Shown: positions 27,801 through 36,872 of the stretch, piece after piece
How positions within the stretch are numbered: the stretch's first letter is position 1
Layout of the letters: each line of letters begins with the position of its first letter
Source: Pseudothioclava nitratireducens
GTDB lineage: Bacteria > Pseudomonadota > Alphaproteobacteria > Rhodobacterales > Rhodobacteraceae
DNA: 64,000 nt
Assembly (NCBI RefSeq): GCF_029210495.1
Contig: NZ_JARGDK010000003.1
Location: 124,001 to 188,000, forward strand
Direction of reading: 5' to 3'
Translations under genes and position numbers: made by a program
The notes under the pieces: generated by a model
Seen by the model: only the letters and a program-made list of their open reading frames with translations
What the model was told of the DNA's origin: nothing
The model's database searches: none

Positions 27801-29911
27801 CCCCGCCTCCATGCCATGAAGCGCTCGGCCAGCCGCAACAGGCGCGGATTTACATGCCCCTGCCGCCAACGCCCGGCACTGTTCTTCGCCGCCTCCGACC
27901 AGCTTGGATAGATATGCGGCGTGGCGAGGATCTTGCCCAGCCCCATCCCGTGCCGCATCGCCAGTGTGAACTCCGCCAGCACCTCGGCGGCATGCGCGCC
28001 CAGAACCGTGACGCCCAGAATCCTGTCGCTGCCCGCCCGCGTCAAGATCCGCACAAAGCCGCCGGTCTCGCCCTCGGCAATCGCCCGGTCGAGATGCGAA
28101 AGCGGGTAATCCACCACCTCATGCGCGATGCCCTGCGCCTCGGCCTCCGCCTGCGTGAGGCCCACCCGCGCGACCTCTGGGGTGGTGAAAACTGCCGCCG
28201 GGATCGGCGCGGCATGGGCCTTGAACCGCCAGAACGGCGCGGCCAGTGCATTCGCCGCCGCGATCCAGCCCTGATGCCCAGCGGCATTGGTCAGCTGCAT
28301 CGGCCCCACCGCATCGCCCGCCGCAAAGATGTGCGGCATCACGGTTTGCAGATAGTCGTTGGTCTCGATCACGCGCCCCGTCGGAATCCCAAGTTCCTCC
28401 AGCCCATAGCCCTCCAACCGGGCCTTACGCCCGATGGCAACCAGCACCGCGTCGAACCCGATCTCGCGCCCGTTCGACAGCCGCACCTTGCGCCCGCCCT
28501 CGTCACTGAAGGCTTCGGCGCTCAGCCCCGTCAACACCTCGACCCCATCCGCACGCAGCGCCTCGGCGACGGCTTCCGAAACCTCTGGCTCCTCGCGCGG
28601 CAGGAGGCGGTCCCCCGCCTCGACCAGAACCACGCCCGATCCAAGCCGTGCGAGCGCCTGCGCGATCTCGCAGCCAATCGGCCCGCCACCCACGATCAGC
28701 ATCCGCGCGGGCGCCACCTCGCAGCCCGCCAGATAGTCCCAGAGCGTGTCCGAGGTCAGCGCGCCCACCCGGTCCAGCCCCGGGATCGGCGGCATCAAAG
28801 GCGCCGCCCCGGTCGCCAGCACGATAGACCGCGCGTTTAGCCGCTGGCCGTTCACCTCGACCACCCAGGGATCGACCAGCCGCGCATAGCCTTTGATGAC
28901 CTCGACGCCCAACCCCTCATAGCGCTCGACCGAGTCATTCGGCTCAATCGCCGCGATCACCTCGCGCAGCCGCGCCATCACTCGCGGGAAATCGACGCGG
29001 GTCTCCACCTCGACCCCCAATTCACGCGCGGCCTTTGCCGCCCCCACCGCACGGGCCGAGGCAATCAGCGCTTTTGAGGGCACGCAACCGGTGTTCAGGC
29101 AATCGCCGCCCATCCGTTCGGCCTCGACCAGCGTCACGCGCGCCTTGGCCTGCGCCGCGACATAGGCCGCGACCAGCCCTGCCGCCCCCGCGCCGATCAC
29201 GATCAGGTTGCGGTCGAACGTCGCGGGACGCTGATGCCCGCGATAGGCCCGCCGCCGGGCAATCAGCGCCAAGACCCAGCGCGCGATCCACGGGAACACC
29301 CCAATCGCCACGAAGGCCGCGATCAGCCCCGGCGACACGATATCCGAAAGGCTCTCAAGCTGGCCAAGCTGTGCGCCCGCCGCGACATAGGCCGCCGTGC
29401 CGGGCAGCATCCCGATCTGGCTCACGCCATAGAACCGCGCCGCCCGCATCCCCGTCAGCCCGAAGGCGAGGTTGATGACGAAGAACGGCACCACCGGGAT
29501 CAGCCGCAGCGAGAACAGATAGAACGCCCCGTCCCGCGCCACGCCCCGCTCGATCGCGGCCATCCGCCCGCCGACCTTCGCGCGCACCCAGTCGCGCATC
29601 AGGTAACGCGCGACCAGAAACGCCAGAAGCGCCCCGATGCTCGACGCGAACGAGATCACCACCAGCCCGGTCCAGAACCCGAACACAGCCGCGCCAAGCA
29701 GCGTGAGCCACACCGCAAAGGGCAGGCTCAGCGCCGTCACCGCGATGTAAACCGCCGCGAACCCAAGGATCGCCGCCACCGGATGCCCCGCGCGCCAATC
29801 CGCAGCCTGATCCCGCCACAGCCGCAACTGCGCGAAATCGGGCTCCGCGACCAAAAGCGTCACCAGAACCGCCAGCCCGATCAGGGCGATGAAAAAGACA
29901 GGTTTGCGCAC
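27797..29911 (-). CDS. Fusion of TVP38/DedA-like membrane domain and pyridine nucleotide-disulfide oxidoreductase
   Basis: A 704-residue two-part protein. Residues 1-220 form a TVP38/TMEM64 (SNARE-associated/VTT) membrane domain with about five hydrophobic segments and the motif FGFWTGLVVISFASSIGALL. Residues 235-704 are a mercuric reductase/dihydrolipoamide dehydrogenase-like enzyme: FAD motif IGAGAAGLVAAYVAAQ, redox disulfide GGDCLNTGCVPSK, NAD(P) motif VGGGPIGCEIAQALARLG and FAD contact IFAAGDAVGPMQLTNAA. The usual C-terminal catalytic His-Pro is replaced by Tyr-Pro (HIYPSWSE). Start is GTG at 29911 with CGGAG upstream. It heads the ynj operon (ATGA overlap with ynjF). Substrate unknown. 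Confidence 0.9.
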   Translation of the reverse strand: MRKPVFFIALIGLAVLVTLLVAEPDFAQLRLWRDQAADWRAGHPVAAILGFAAVYIAVTALSLPFAVWLTLLGAAVFGFWTGLVVISFASSIGALLAFLVARYLMRDWVRAKVGGRMAAIERGVARDGAFYLFSLRLIPVVPFFVINLAFGLTGMRAARFYGVSQIGMLPGTAAYVAAGAQLGQLESLSDIVSPGLIAAFVAIGVFPWIARWVLALIARRRAYRGHQRPATFDRNLIVIGAGAAGLVAAYVAAQAKARVTLVEAERMGGDCLNTGCVPSKALIASARAVGAAKAARELGVEVETRVDFPRVMARLREVIAAIEPNDSVERYEGLGVEVIKGYARLVDPWVVEVNGQRLNARSIVLATGAAPLMPPIPGLDRVGALTSDTLWDYLAGCEVAPARMLIVGGGPIGCEIAQALARLGSGVVLVEAGDRLLPREEPEVSEAVAEALRADGVEVLTGLSAEAFSDEGGRKVRLSNGREIGFDAVLVAIGRKARLEGYGLEELGIPTGRVIETNDYLQTVMPHIFAAGDAVGPMQLTNAAGHQGWIAAANALAAPFWRFKAHAAPIPAAVFTTPEVARVGLTQAEAEAQGIAHEVVDYPLSHLDRAIAEGETGGFVRILTRAGSDRILGVTVLGAHAAEVLAEFTLAMRHGMGLGKILATPHIYPSWSEAAKNSAGRWRQGHVNPRLLRLAERFMAWRRG

Positions 29912-30018
29912 GGGCTCCGTTCCTGTTGGCTTCTCACGTGAATATCGGGCGAACCGCCCCCAAGTCCATCTTGCTCTTTCACTAGTCGTTCCCGGCAGGC
30001 CATCCGTTACAGACGGTT

Positions 30019-30038
30019 ACCTGTCTTTTCCGACAGGT
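30019..30038. promoter_or_regulatory. Inverted repeat between the ynj operon and the GlcNAc genes
   Basis: ACCTGTC (30019-30025) and GACAGGT (30032-30038) form a perfect seven-base inverted repeat with a six-base spacer, 63 bases before the kinase start. It may be an operator for either divergent transcript or a small hairpin. Confidence 0.35.
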
Positions 30039-30101
30039 CAGAACGATTCCAACTTTTACGCATCCCAACGCTTTGGCATGATTGAGGAAAGGGGAAACGA
30101 C

Positions 30102-30932
30102 ATGCTGTTTCTGGGACTCGATGGCGGCGGCACGGGATGCCGCGCGCGCCTCGTAGACGGTGCGGGTACCACCCTGCGCGAGGCGAGCGCGGGGCCCGCG
30201 AATGTCGCGACCGACCCCGAGGGCGCGCTGACCAATATCCGCACCGCCGTGACCGAGGCGCTGAACGGCACCGAACCGGGCGGGCTGCGTGCCGTCTTCG
30301 GGCTGGCGGGCACCAATCTCTCGGGCGCAGGCCCGCGGATCGAAGCCGCCTTCGACTTTCCCACCCATGTCGTGCAGGACGTGACCACCACGCTGCGCGG
30401 CGCCCTTCGGCATCAGGACGGTATCGTTGCGGCCATTGGCACCGGCTCTGTCTTTGCGCGCCAGATGGACGGGCATACCCGTGTAATCGGCGGCTGGGGC
30501 CTGCGCCTCGGCGACGAGGCTTCGGGCGCGTGGATGGGCCGCGCCCTGCTCATTCGGGTGACGCAGATGCTTGACGGGTTGGTCACGCCCACGCCGCTTC
30601 TGGCCGAGATCGGCGGCGAGCTGGGCGGCGCGCCGGGCGTCGTCCGGTTCAGCCTGCAAGCGGCACCCGCCGATTACGCCGCCTTCATGCCGCGCATCCT
30701 TGCCGCCCGCGAAGACCCCGCCGCCCGCGCGATCCTCGACGCCGCCCGCGCCGAGATCCGCCGCGCTATCACCCGCCTGCAACCGACCGACCGCGCGCCC
30801 CTGCCGGTCACCTGGACCGGCGGCCTCGGTCCGGTTCTCGCACTGTCGGACTGGCCAAGCCTGCCTGCCCGTGGCACATCTCTGGACGGAGCCGTCTGGA
30901 TGGCCCGGCAGGAGGAAACATGGAGCAACTGA
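30102..30932 (+). CDS. N-acetylglucosamine kinase (BadF/BadG-type ATPase family)
   Basis: A 276-residue ASKHA-fold kinase. Phosphate-binding loop FLGLDGGGTGCRARL at the N-terminus, second motif VVQDVTTTLRGAL and GIVAAIGTGSVFARQ, and the adenosine region GGWGLRLGDEASGAWMG are those of bacterial N-acetylglucosamine/glucosamine kinases. It would phosphorylate GlcNAc at O-6 in the cytoplasm. Placement directly before nagA, overlapping it by 13 bases, supports this. ATG at 30102 is preferred (GGAAAGGGGAAAC upstream); the in-frame ATG at 30078 lacks an RBS. Confidence 0.9.
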   Translation: MLFLGLDGGGTGCRARLVDGAGTTLREASAGPANVATDPEGALTNIRTAVTEALNGTEPGGLRAVFGLAGTNLSGAGPRIEAAFDFPTHVVQDVTTTLRGALRHQDGIVAAIGTGSVFARQMDGHTRVIGGWGLRLGDEASGAWMGRALLIRVTQMLDGLVTPTPLLAEIGGELGGAPGVVRFSLQAAPADYAAFMPRILAAREDPAARAILDAARAEIRRAITRLQPTDRAPLPVTWTGGLGPVLALSDWPSLPARGTSLDGAVWMARQEETWSN

Positions 30933-32077
30933 TCCTGTGTGGCGCGCGGGTGTTCGACGGCACCCGGCTGCATGACGACCGAGCCGTGGTGATCGAAGGC
31001 GACCGCATCGCGGCCCTCGCACCGCTGTCCGCCCTGCCCGACAGCGCACCAAGGGTCACGCTCGATGGCGGCGTGATCGCCCCCGGCCTCGTCGATCTGC
31101 AAGTCAATGGCGGCGGCGGCGTGATGCTCGACGGCACCGCCACGGTCGAGCAAATCCGCACGATCTGCGCGGCCCATGCCCGGCTTGGCGCGACCTCGAT
31201 CCTGCCCACCCTCATCACCGACACGGCGGGCGCGACCCGCTCGGTGCTGGCTGCCGGCATCGCCGCCGTGCCGCGCGTGCCGGGCTTTGCGGGGATGCAT
31301 CTCGAAGGGCCGCATCTCGACCCGCGCCGCGCGGGCGCGCATGATCCCACGCTGATCAGGCCGATGGATCAGGACGATCTCGAAACCCTGCTCGAAGCCA
31401 AAACCGGCCTGCCTGCGCTGATCGTGACGCTGGCCCCCGGCGCCGCCACGCCCGAGCAAATCCGCGCCATGACCGATAACGGCATCCTCATCAGCCTCGG
31501 CCATAGCGACTGCACGCGCGACGAGGCCGAGACCGCGCATCTGTCAGGCGCGCGCCTCGTGACCCATCTCTTCAACGCCATGAGCCAGCTTGGCTCGCGC
31601 GAGCCGGGGCTGGTGGGTGCGGCCCTCTCGCTGCCGCTCCATGCCGGGCTGATCGCGGATGGCATCCATGTCCACCCCGAGACCATCCGCCTTGCGCTTC
31701 AGGCCAAGACCGAGGGCGAGATTTTCCTCGTCTCGGACGCAATGGCCTGCGCGGGCACCGACCAGACCGAGTTCACCCTCGGCGGGCGGCGCATCCTGCG
31801 CCAAGACGGCAGCCTGCGGCTGGAGACCGGAACGCTCGCGGGCGCGGACCTCTCCCTGCCCGACGCGATCCGCTTCATGGTGACCGAGATCGGTCTGCCG
31901 CCCGAACGCGCGCTCGCCATGGCCAGCCGCATCCCCGCCGGTCTGATCGGATCACAGGCCGGACGCATCGCGCCGGGCCTGCCCGCCGACCTGATTCACC
32001 TTGGCGAGGACTGGCACCTCGCCGCCGTCTGGCAGGCGGGCAAACCGCTCGCTCAGCCGAAATCCTCGACCGCGTAA
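30920..32077 (+). CDS. nagA: N-acetylglucosamine-6-phosphate deacetylase
   Basis: A 385-residue amidohydrolase that deacetylates GlcNAc-6-phosphate to glucosamine-6-phosphate. Family motifs are GLVDLQVNGGGGVMLDG, GMHLEGPHLDPRRAGAHD (metal-site Glu), LGHSDCTRDEAE (His), VTHLFNAMSQLG (His) and LVSDAMACAG (catalytic Asp). RBS AGGAGG lies before the ATG, inside the kinase gene. With the kinase it makes a two-step route from GlcNAc to GlcN6P; nagB and a transporter are not in the window. Its last 25 bases overlap the tail of serB on the other strand. Confidence 0.95.
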   Translation: MEQLILCGARVFDGTRLHDDRAVVIEGDRIAALAPLSALPDSAPRVTLDGGVIAPGLVDLQVNGGGGVMLDGTATVEQIRTICAAHARLGATSILPTLITDTAGATRSVLAAGIAAVPRVPGFAGMHLEGPHLDPRRAGAHDPTLIRPMDQDDLETLLEAKTGLPALIVTLAPGAATPEQIRAMTDNGILISLGHSDCTRDEAETAHLSGARLVTHLFNAMSQLGSREPGLVGAALSLPLHAGLIADGIHVHPETIRLALQAKTEGEIFLVSDAMACAGTDQTEFTLGGRRILRQDGSLRLETGTLAGADLSLPDAIRFMVTEIGLPPERALAMASRIPAGLIGSQAGRIAPGLPADLIHLGEDWHLAAVWQAGKPLAQPKSSTA

Positions 32078-32925
32078 CCCTGAATATAGAGCAGCGCGCT
32101 CAGGTCGCCGTGGTTGATGCGGATATCGCACTGCGCCGCGACCGAGGGCTTGGCGTGCAGCGCGACACCCGCGCCCGCCATGCCTAGCATCCCCAGGTCG
32201 TTGGCCCCATCGCCCACGGCCATCACCGCGTCATGCCCGATGCCCAGCCGCTCCGAAATCTCGACCAGCGCCTGCATCTTGGCCTCACGCCCAAGGATCG
32301 GCCGCGCCACCTCGCCCGTCAGATGACCATCCGCCACCAAAAGCGTATTGGCCCGGTTCTCGTCAAAGCCCAGAACCCCCGCGACATGGCCCGTGAACGC
32401 CGTGAACCCGCCCGAGACCAGCGCCGCATAGGCGCCGTTCGCGCGCATGACGCGCAGCAGATCGTGGCCGCCCGGCATGAAGGTGATCCGCGTCTCGATG
32501 ACCTCGGCAATCACACTCTCGGGCAGACCCTTGAGCAACCCCACACGCTCGGTCAGCGCCCCCTCGAAATCCAGCTCGCCATTCATCGCCCGCGCGGTGA
32601 TGTCCTTCACCCGCTCGCCTACGCCCGCGACATCGGCCAGCTCGTCGATGCATTCCTGCTGGATCATCGTGCTGTCCATATCCGCCAGCAGCATCTTCTT
32701 GCGCCGCCCCGCCTCGGGCTGCACGACCAGATCGAACCCCATCCCTTGCAGGCTCTCCCAGACATCCCAGCGATTGTCCGGCACCGCGCCGATGGCGAAC
32801 TCCGCCGCGATATTCGGGTTGAGCCAGCGCGCCTCGCCGCCGCCCCATGCATTGCGCAGCGACTCCACGGTCGGAGCATCCAGAGTGGCCGCCGTAGGCG
32901 CGGCGAGAAGGGTGACGATATACAT
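32053..32925 (-). CDS. serB: Phosphoserine phosphatase
   Basis: A 290-residue enzyme catalysing the last step of serine synthesis. Residues 1-75 are an ACT-like N-terminal domain; the HAD core has DMDSTMIQQECIDELAD (nucleophile Asp), the motif II region LVSGGFTAFTGH, the Lys region and GDGANDLGMLGMAGAGVALHAKP. It is the divergent partner of serC-serA, though a sulfotransferase gene now lies between. The overlap of 25 bases with convergent nagA is unusually long. Confidence 0.96.
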   Translation of the reverse strand: MYIVTLLAAPTAATLDAPTVESLRNAWGGGEARWLNPNIAAEFAIGAVPDNRWDVWESLQGMGFDLVVQPEAGRRKKMLLADMDSTMIQQECIDELADVAGVGERVKDITARAMNGELDFEGALTERVGLLKGLPESVIAEVIETRITFMPGGHDLLRVMRANGAYAALVSGGFTAFTGHVAGVLGFDENRANTLLVADGHLTGEVARPILGREAKMQALVEISERLGIGHDAVMAVGDGANDLGMLGMAGAGVALHAKPSVAAQCDIRINHGDLSALLYIQGYAVEDFG

Positions 32926-32934
32926 GGCGGTGCC

Positions 32935-33819
32935 CTAGCTTTGCTCGGGGGAATGAAGGCGCGCTATCCGGTCGGCCCGGCGGCGGGTGATTTCTGCGAC
33001 AAAGGGCGCGTGCTCACGGCGGAAACGTTCCGCGAACTCCTTGGCCTTAGTCCCCTTTAGCTTTCTGTGTGAAGAGGGTGGATGGTCCATTTCCGGCAGA
33101 TCGACCCCGACATGGCGGGCGATCCGCGCCACGGTCTCGTGCTCGGGCCGCGCGACGGTCTGCTCATAACTGATCCGCAGCGGCACGATACCGTGGGCGG
33201 ACATCATCGCCTCGATTCGATCCTCTTGCAGGCAATAACTCGCCATCGCATACATTATCTGATTTGGATCATATTCGAAGCGAGCCTCCGCAACTTCCTG
33301 CGCCGCATCATCAGCCTTAACGGAGTGAGAAACGGCAGTCTGGCCCATCTTAGAAATCGAAATCGCCTGCGCGACGACATCTTCGCGGATCAGCCATGTA
33401 TATGAAGTCGGCCGCAACAAGCTCAGCATGTTTTCGGCACCGTGCAGTGTATTGTTCAGATGCGCGTATGTCATCTCGACGCCAAACGTGCCTGACGTGT
33501 TGCGCCGCCGCATGAGAACATTGGTATACGTTGCCAAGTCACGCGCTTGAAACGCTTGCGCCATCTTGGGCACAAATGCAGGATTAAACGCTTCGCCGGG
33601 CTGGCTCATCACGCCCGTTCGGGAAAGTAGTTCCGTCAGCCGCGAGCTGCCCGAGCGTGGAGTAAAAAAAACGACATAGCGACGTTCGGGTTCCGGTAAC
33701 CCCAATAGTCGCGATAGCTTGTCTTCATCAACCTGAACTTCGTCAAACAAACCTTGCCAATGCCGTTCCAGCCCGGGATTTGGATTCGCCAAAATGGCCT
33801 GATACTTCAATGCAGTCAT
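32935..33819 (-). CDS. Stf0-type sulfotransferase
   Basis: A 294-residue PAPS-dependent sulfotransferase. The 5'-phosphosulfate loop is FFTPRSGSSRLTELLSRTG (about residues 51-69), followed by the Stf0-like GEAFNP segment (MSQPGEAFNPAFVPKM) and the 3'-phosphate region TWLIREDVVAQAISISKM. Stf0 proteins sulfate trehalose or lipid sugars; the acceptor here is unknown. Sampled 60-base rows in this gene are 47-57% G+C against about 65-68% in neighbouring rows, with codons such as ATA and AAA that the neighbours avoid, so recent acquisition is likely. It is inserted between serB and serC. Start at 33819 is uncertain; a GTG four codons upstream is the alternative. Confidence 0.85.
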   Translation of the reverse strand: MTALKYQAILANPNPGLERHWQGLFDEVQVDEDKLSRLLGLPEPERRYVVFFTPRSGSSRLTELLSRTGVMSQPGEAFNPAFVPKMAQAFQARDLATYTNVLMRRRNTSGTFGVEMTYAHLNNTLHGAENMLSLLRPTSYTWLIREDVVAQAISISKMGQTAVSHSVKADDAAQEVAEARFEYDPNQIMYAMASYCLQEDRIEAMMSAHGIVPLRISYEQTVARPEHETVARIARHVGVDLPEMDHPPSSHRKLKGTKAKEFAERFRREHAPFVAEITRRRADRIARLHSPEQS

Positions 33820-33901
33820 TACTTTCCACACCTTCGGTCCTGTGCTCAGAGTATTCCCGCGCTTCGCTTAGACGAATTTTCCCTCTTGCGCCAGTGACGT
33901 T

Positions 33902-33946
33902 GCCCGCGTATCTCCGGCGGCGGGACACCCTTCCCCAACGAAGGGC
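33902..33946 (+). ncRNA. Probable serC leader RNA motif
   Basis: Two hairpins lie just before serC: CCCGC/GCGGG (33903-33907 with 33920-33924, loop including TATCTCCGGC) and CCCTTC-CCCAAC-GAAGGG (33928-33945). The arrangement and sequence match my memory of the alphaproteobacterial serC RNA element described upstream of serC-serA operons. Its mechanism is not established. GTATC in the first loop can also pair with GATAC beside the serC Shine-Dalgarno. Confidence 0.6.
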
Positions 33947-33969
33947 ATATATCTGGAAGGATACCAGCA

Positions 33970-35115
<1,146 letters not shown>

Positions 35116-35127
35116 TTGATCGAAAGC

Positions 35128-35149
35128 GGCGGGCCGCCCAAGGCCCGCC
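35128..35149 (+). promoter_or_regulatory. serC-serA intercistronic hairpin
   Basis: GGCGGGCC (35128-35135) and GGCCCGCC (35142-35149) pair perfectly around a six-base loop and are followed by a C/T run (CCCCTTTCCCC). It may attenuate, process or partly terminate transcription between serC and serA. Confidence 0.55.
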
Positions 35150-35184
35150 CCCCTTTCCCCCCATTTTGACATAGGAGCCCCATC

Positions 35185-36777
35185 ATGGCCCCCAAGGTTC
35201 TCATCTCAGACAAACTCTCGGACGCAGCCGTTCAGATCTTCAAGGATCGCGGCATCGACGTCGATTTCCGCCCGGACCTGGGCAAGGACAAGGACGCGCT
35301 CGCGGCCGAAATCGGCAAATATGACGGTCTCGCCATCCGCTCGGCGACCAAAGTCACCGCGAAGCTTCTCGAAAACGCGACCAACCTGAAAGTCGTCGGC
35401 CGCGCCGGGATCGGCACCGACAACGTCGACAAGGAAGCCGCGTCGAAAAAAGGCGTGATCGTCATGAACACGCCGTTCGGCAACATGATCACCACCGCCG
35501 AGCACGCCATCGCGATGATGTTCGCCGTCGCCCGCCAGATCCCCGAAGCCTCGGCCTCGACCCATGCCGGCAAATGGGAAAAGTCGAAATTCATGGGTGT
35601 GGAACTGACCGCCAAAACGCTGGGCGTGATCGGCGCCGGCAATATCGGCGGCATCGTCTGCGACCGCGCCAAAGGCCTCAAGATGAAGGTCATCGCCTAC
35701 GATCCCTTCCTCTCGGAAGAGAAAGCCGAGAAAATGGGCGTCGAAAAGGTCGAGCTGGAGACCCTGCTCAAGCGCGCCGATTTCATCACCCTGCACGTCC
35801 CGCTGACGGATTCGACTCGCAACATCCTCTCGCGCGAAAACCTCGAGAAGACCAAAAAAGGCGTGCGCATCATCAACTGTGCCCGCGGCGGTCTGGTCGA
35901 TGAAGAAGCGCTGGCGGACCTGCTGAAATCGGGCCATGTCGCGGGCGCGGCCTTCGACGTGTTCTCGGTCGAACCGGCCACCGAAAACCCGCTCTTCAAC
36001 CTGCCCAACGTGGTCTGCACCCCGCACCTCGGCGCATCGACCACCGAAGCGCAGGAAAACGTGGCGCTGCAAGTTGCCGAGCAAATGGCGAATTACCTGC
36101 TCGACGGCGCGGTCGAAAACGCGCTGAACATGCCGTCCATGACCGCCGAAGAAGCGAAAACCATGGGCCCGTGGGTCAAGCTCGCCGAGCATCTCGGCTC
36201 GTTCATCGGCCAGATGACCGACGACGCGATCAAGGCGATCAACATCACCTATGACGGCATCGTCTCGGAGATGAACCTCAAGGCGCTCGACGCGGCCGTG
36301 ATCGCGGGCGTGATGAAAGCCTCGCAGCCCGACATGAACATGGTCTCGGCCCCGGTCATCGCCAAAGAGCGCGGGATTCAGATCTCGACCACCTCGCAGG
36401 ACAAGACCGGCGTGTTCGACGGCTATATCAAGGTGACCATGGTCTCCGAGTCGAAAGAGCGCTCCATCGCGGGCACCTGCTTCTCGGATGGCAAACCGCG
36501 CTTCATCCAGATCAAGGGCATCAATATCGACGCCGAAGTCGGGAACCACATGCTCTACACCACCAACGCCGACGTGCCGGGCATCATCGGCAAACTCGGC
36601 GCGGTGCTGGGCGATCACGGCGCGAACGTCGCGAACTTCACGCTGGGCCGCTCCAAGGCCGGCGGCGAAGCCATCGCGATTGCCTATCTCGACGACTCGG
36701 TCGAGGCGGGCGTCATCAAGGAACTCAAGGCCACCGGCCTGTTCCAGCAAGTCAAGGCGCTCGAGTTCAACCTCTAA
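35185..36777 (+). CDS. serA: D-3-phosphoglycerate dehydrogenase
   Basis: A 530-residue enzyme for the first step of serine synthesis. Layout: substrate domain (1-100), NAD domain with GVIGAGNIGGIVCDRA (about 148-163), catalytic Arg in INCARGGLVDEEAL, Glu in FSVEPATENPLF and His in CTPHLGASTTEAQEN, then an intervening domain and a C-terminal ACT domain from about residue 456 (MLYTTNADVPGIIGKLG). This is the long, type 1 form. The ACT domain suggests serine control, although not all long forms are inhibited. RBS AGGAG; ends in a strong terminator. Confidence 0.98.
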   Translation: MAPKVLISDKLSDAAVQIFKDRGIDVDFRPDLGKDKDALAAEIGKYDGLAIRSATKVTAKLLENATNLKVVGRAGIGTDNVDKEAASKKGVIVMNTPFGNMITTAEHAIAMMFAVARQIPEASASTHAGKWEKSKFMGVELTAKTLGVIGAGNIGGIVCDRAKGLKMKVIAYDPFLSEEKAEKMGVEKVELETLLKRADFITLHVPLTDSTRNILSRENLEKTKKGVRIINCARGGLVDEEALADLLKSGHVAGAAFDVFSVEPATENPLFNLPNVVCTPHLGASTTEAQENVALQVAEQMANYLLDGAVENALNMPSMTAEEAKTMGPWVKLAEHLGSFIGQMTDDAIKAINITYDGIVSEMNLKALDAAVIAGVMKASQPDMNMVSAPVIAKERGIQISTTSQDKTGVFDGYIKVTMVSESKERSIAGTCFSDGKPRFIQIKGINIDAEVGNHMLYTTNADVPGIIGKLGAVLGDHGANVANFTLGRSKAGGEAIAIAYLDDSVEAGVIKELKATGLFQQVKALEFNL

Positions 36778-36797
36778 ACCCGACCCCGCTGAACCGA

Positions 36798-36829
36798 CCC
36801 CCGGTGGCCCCGCGCCGCCGGGGGTTTTT
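36798..36829 (+). terminator. Rho-independent terminator after serA
   Basis: An eleven-pair stem (CCCCCGGTGGC with GCCGCCGGGGG, one G-T wobble, five-base loop) is followed immediately by TTTTT. Confidence 0.9.
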
Positions 36830-36872
36830 CTTTGCCCGTTGCATGCCGCCCGCGCGCGCCTAGATTAATCCC

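Noticed and set aside
32935-33969. Mobile element carrying the sulfotransferase
   Set aside because: No transposase, integrase, terminal repeats or target duplication is visible at either edge.
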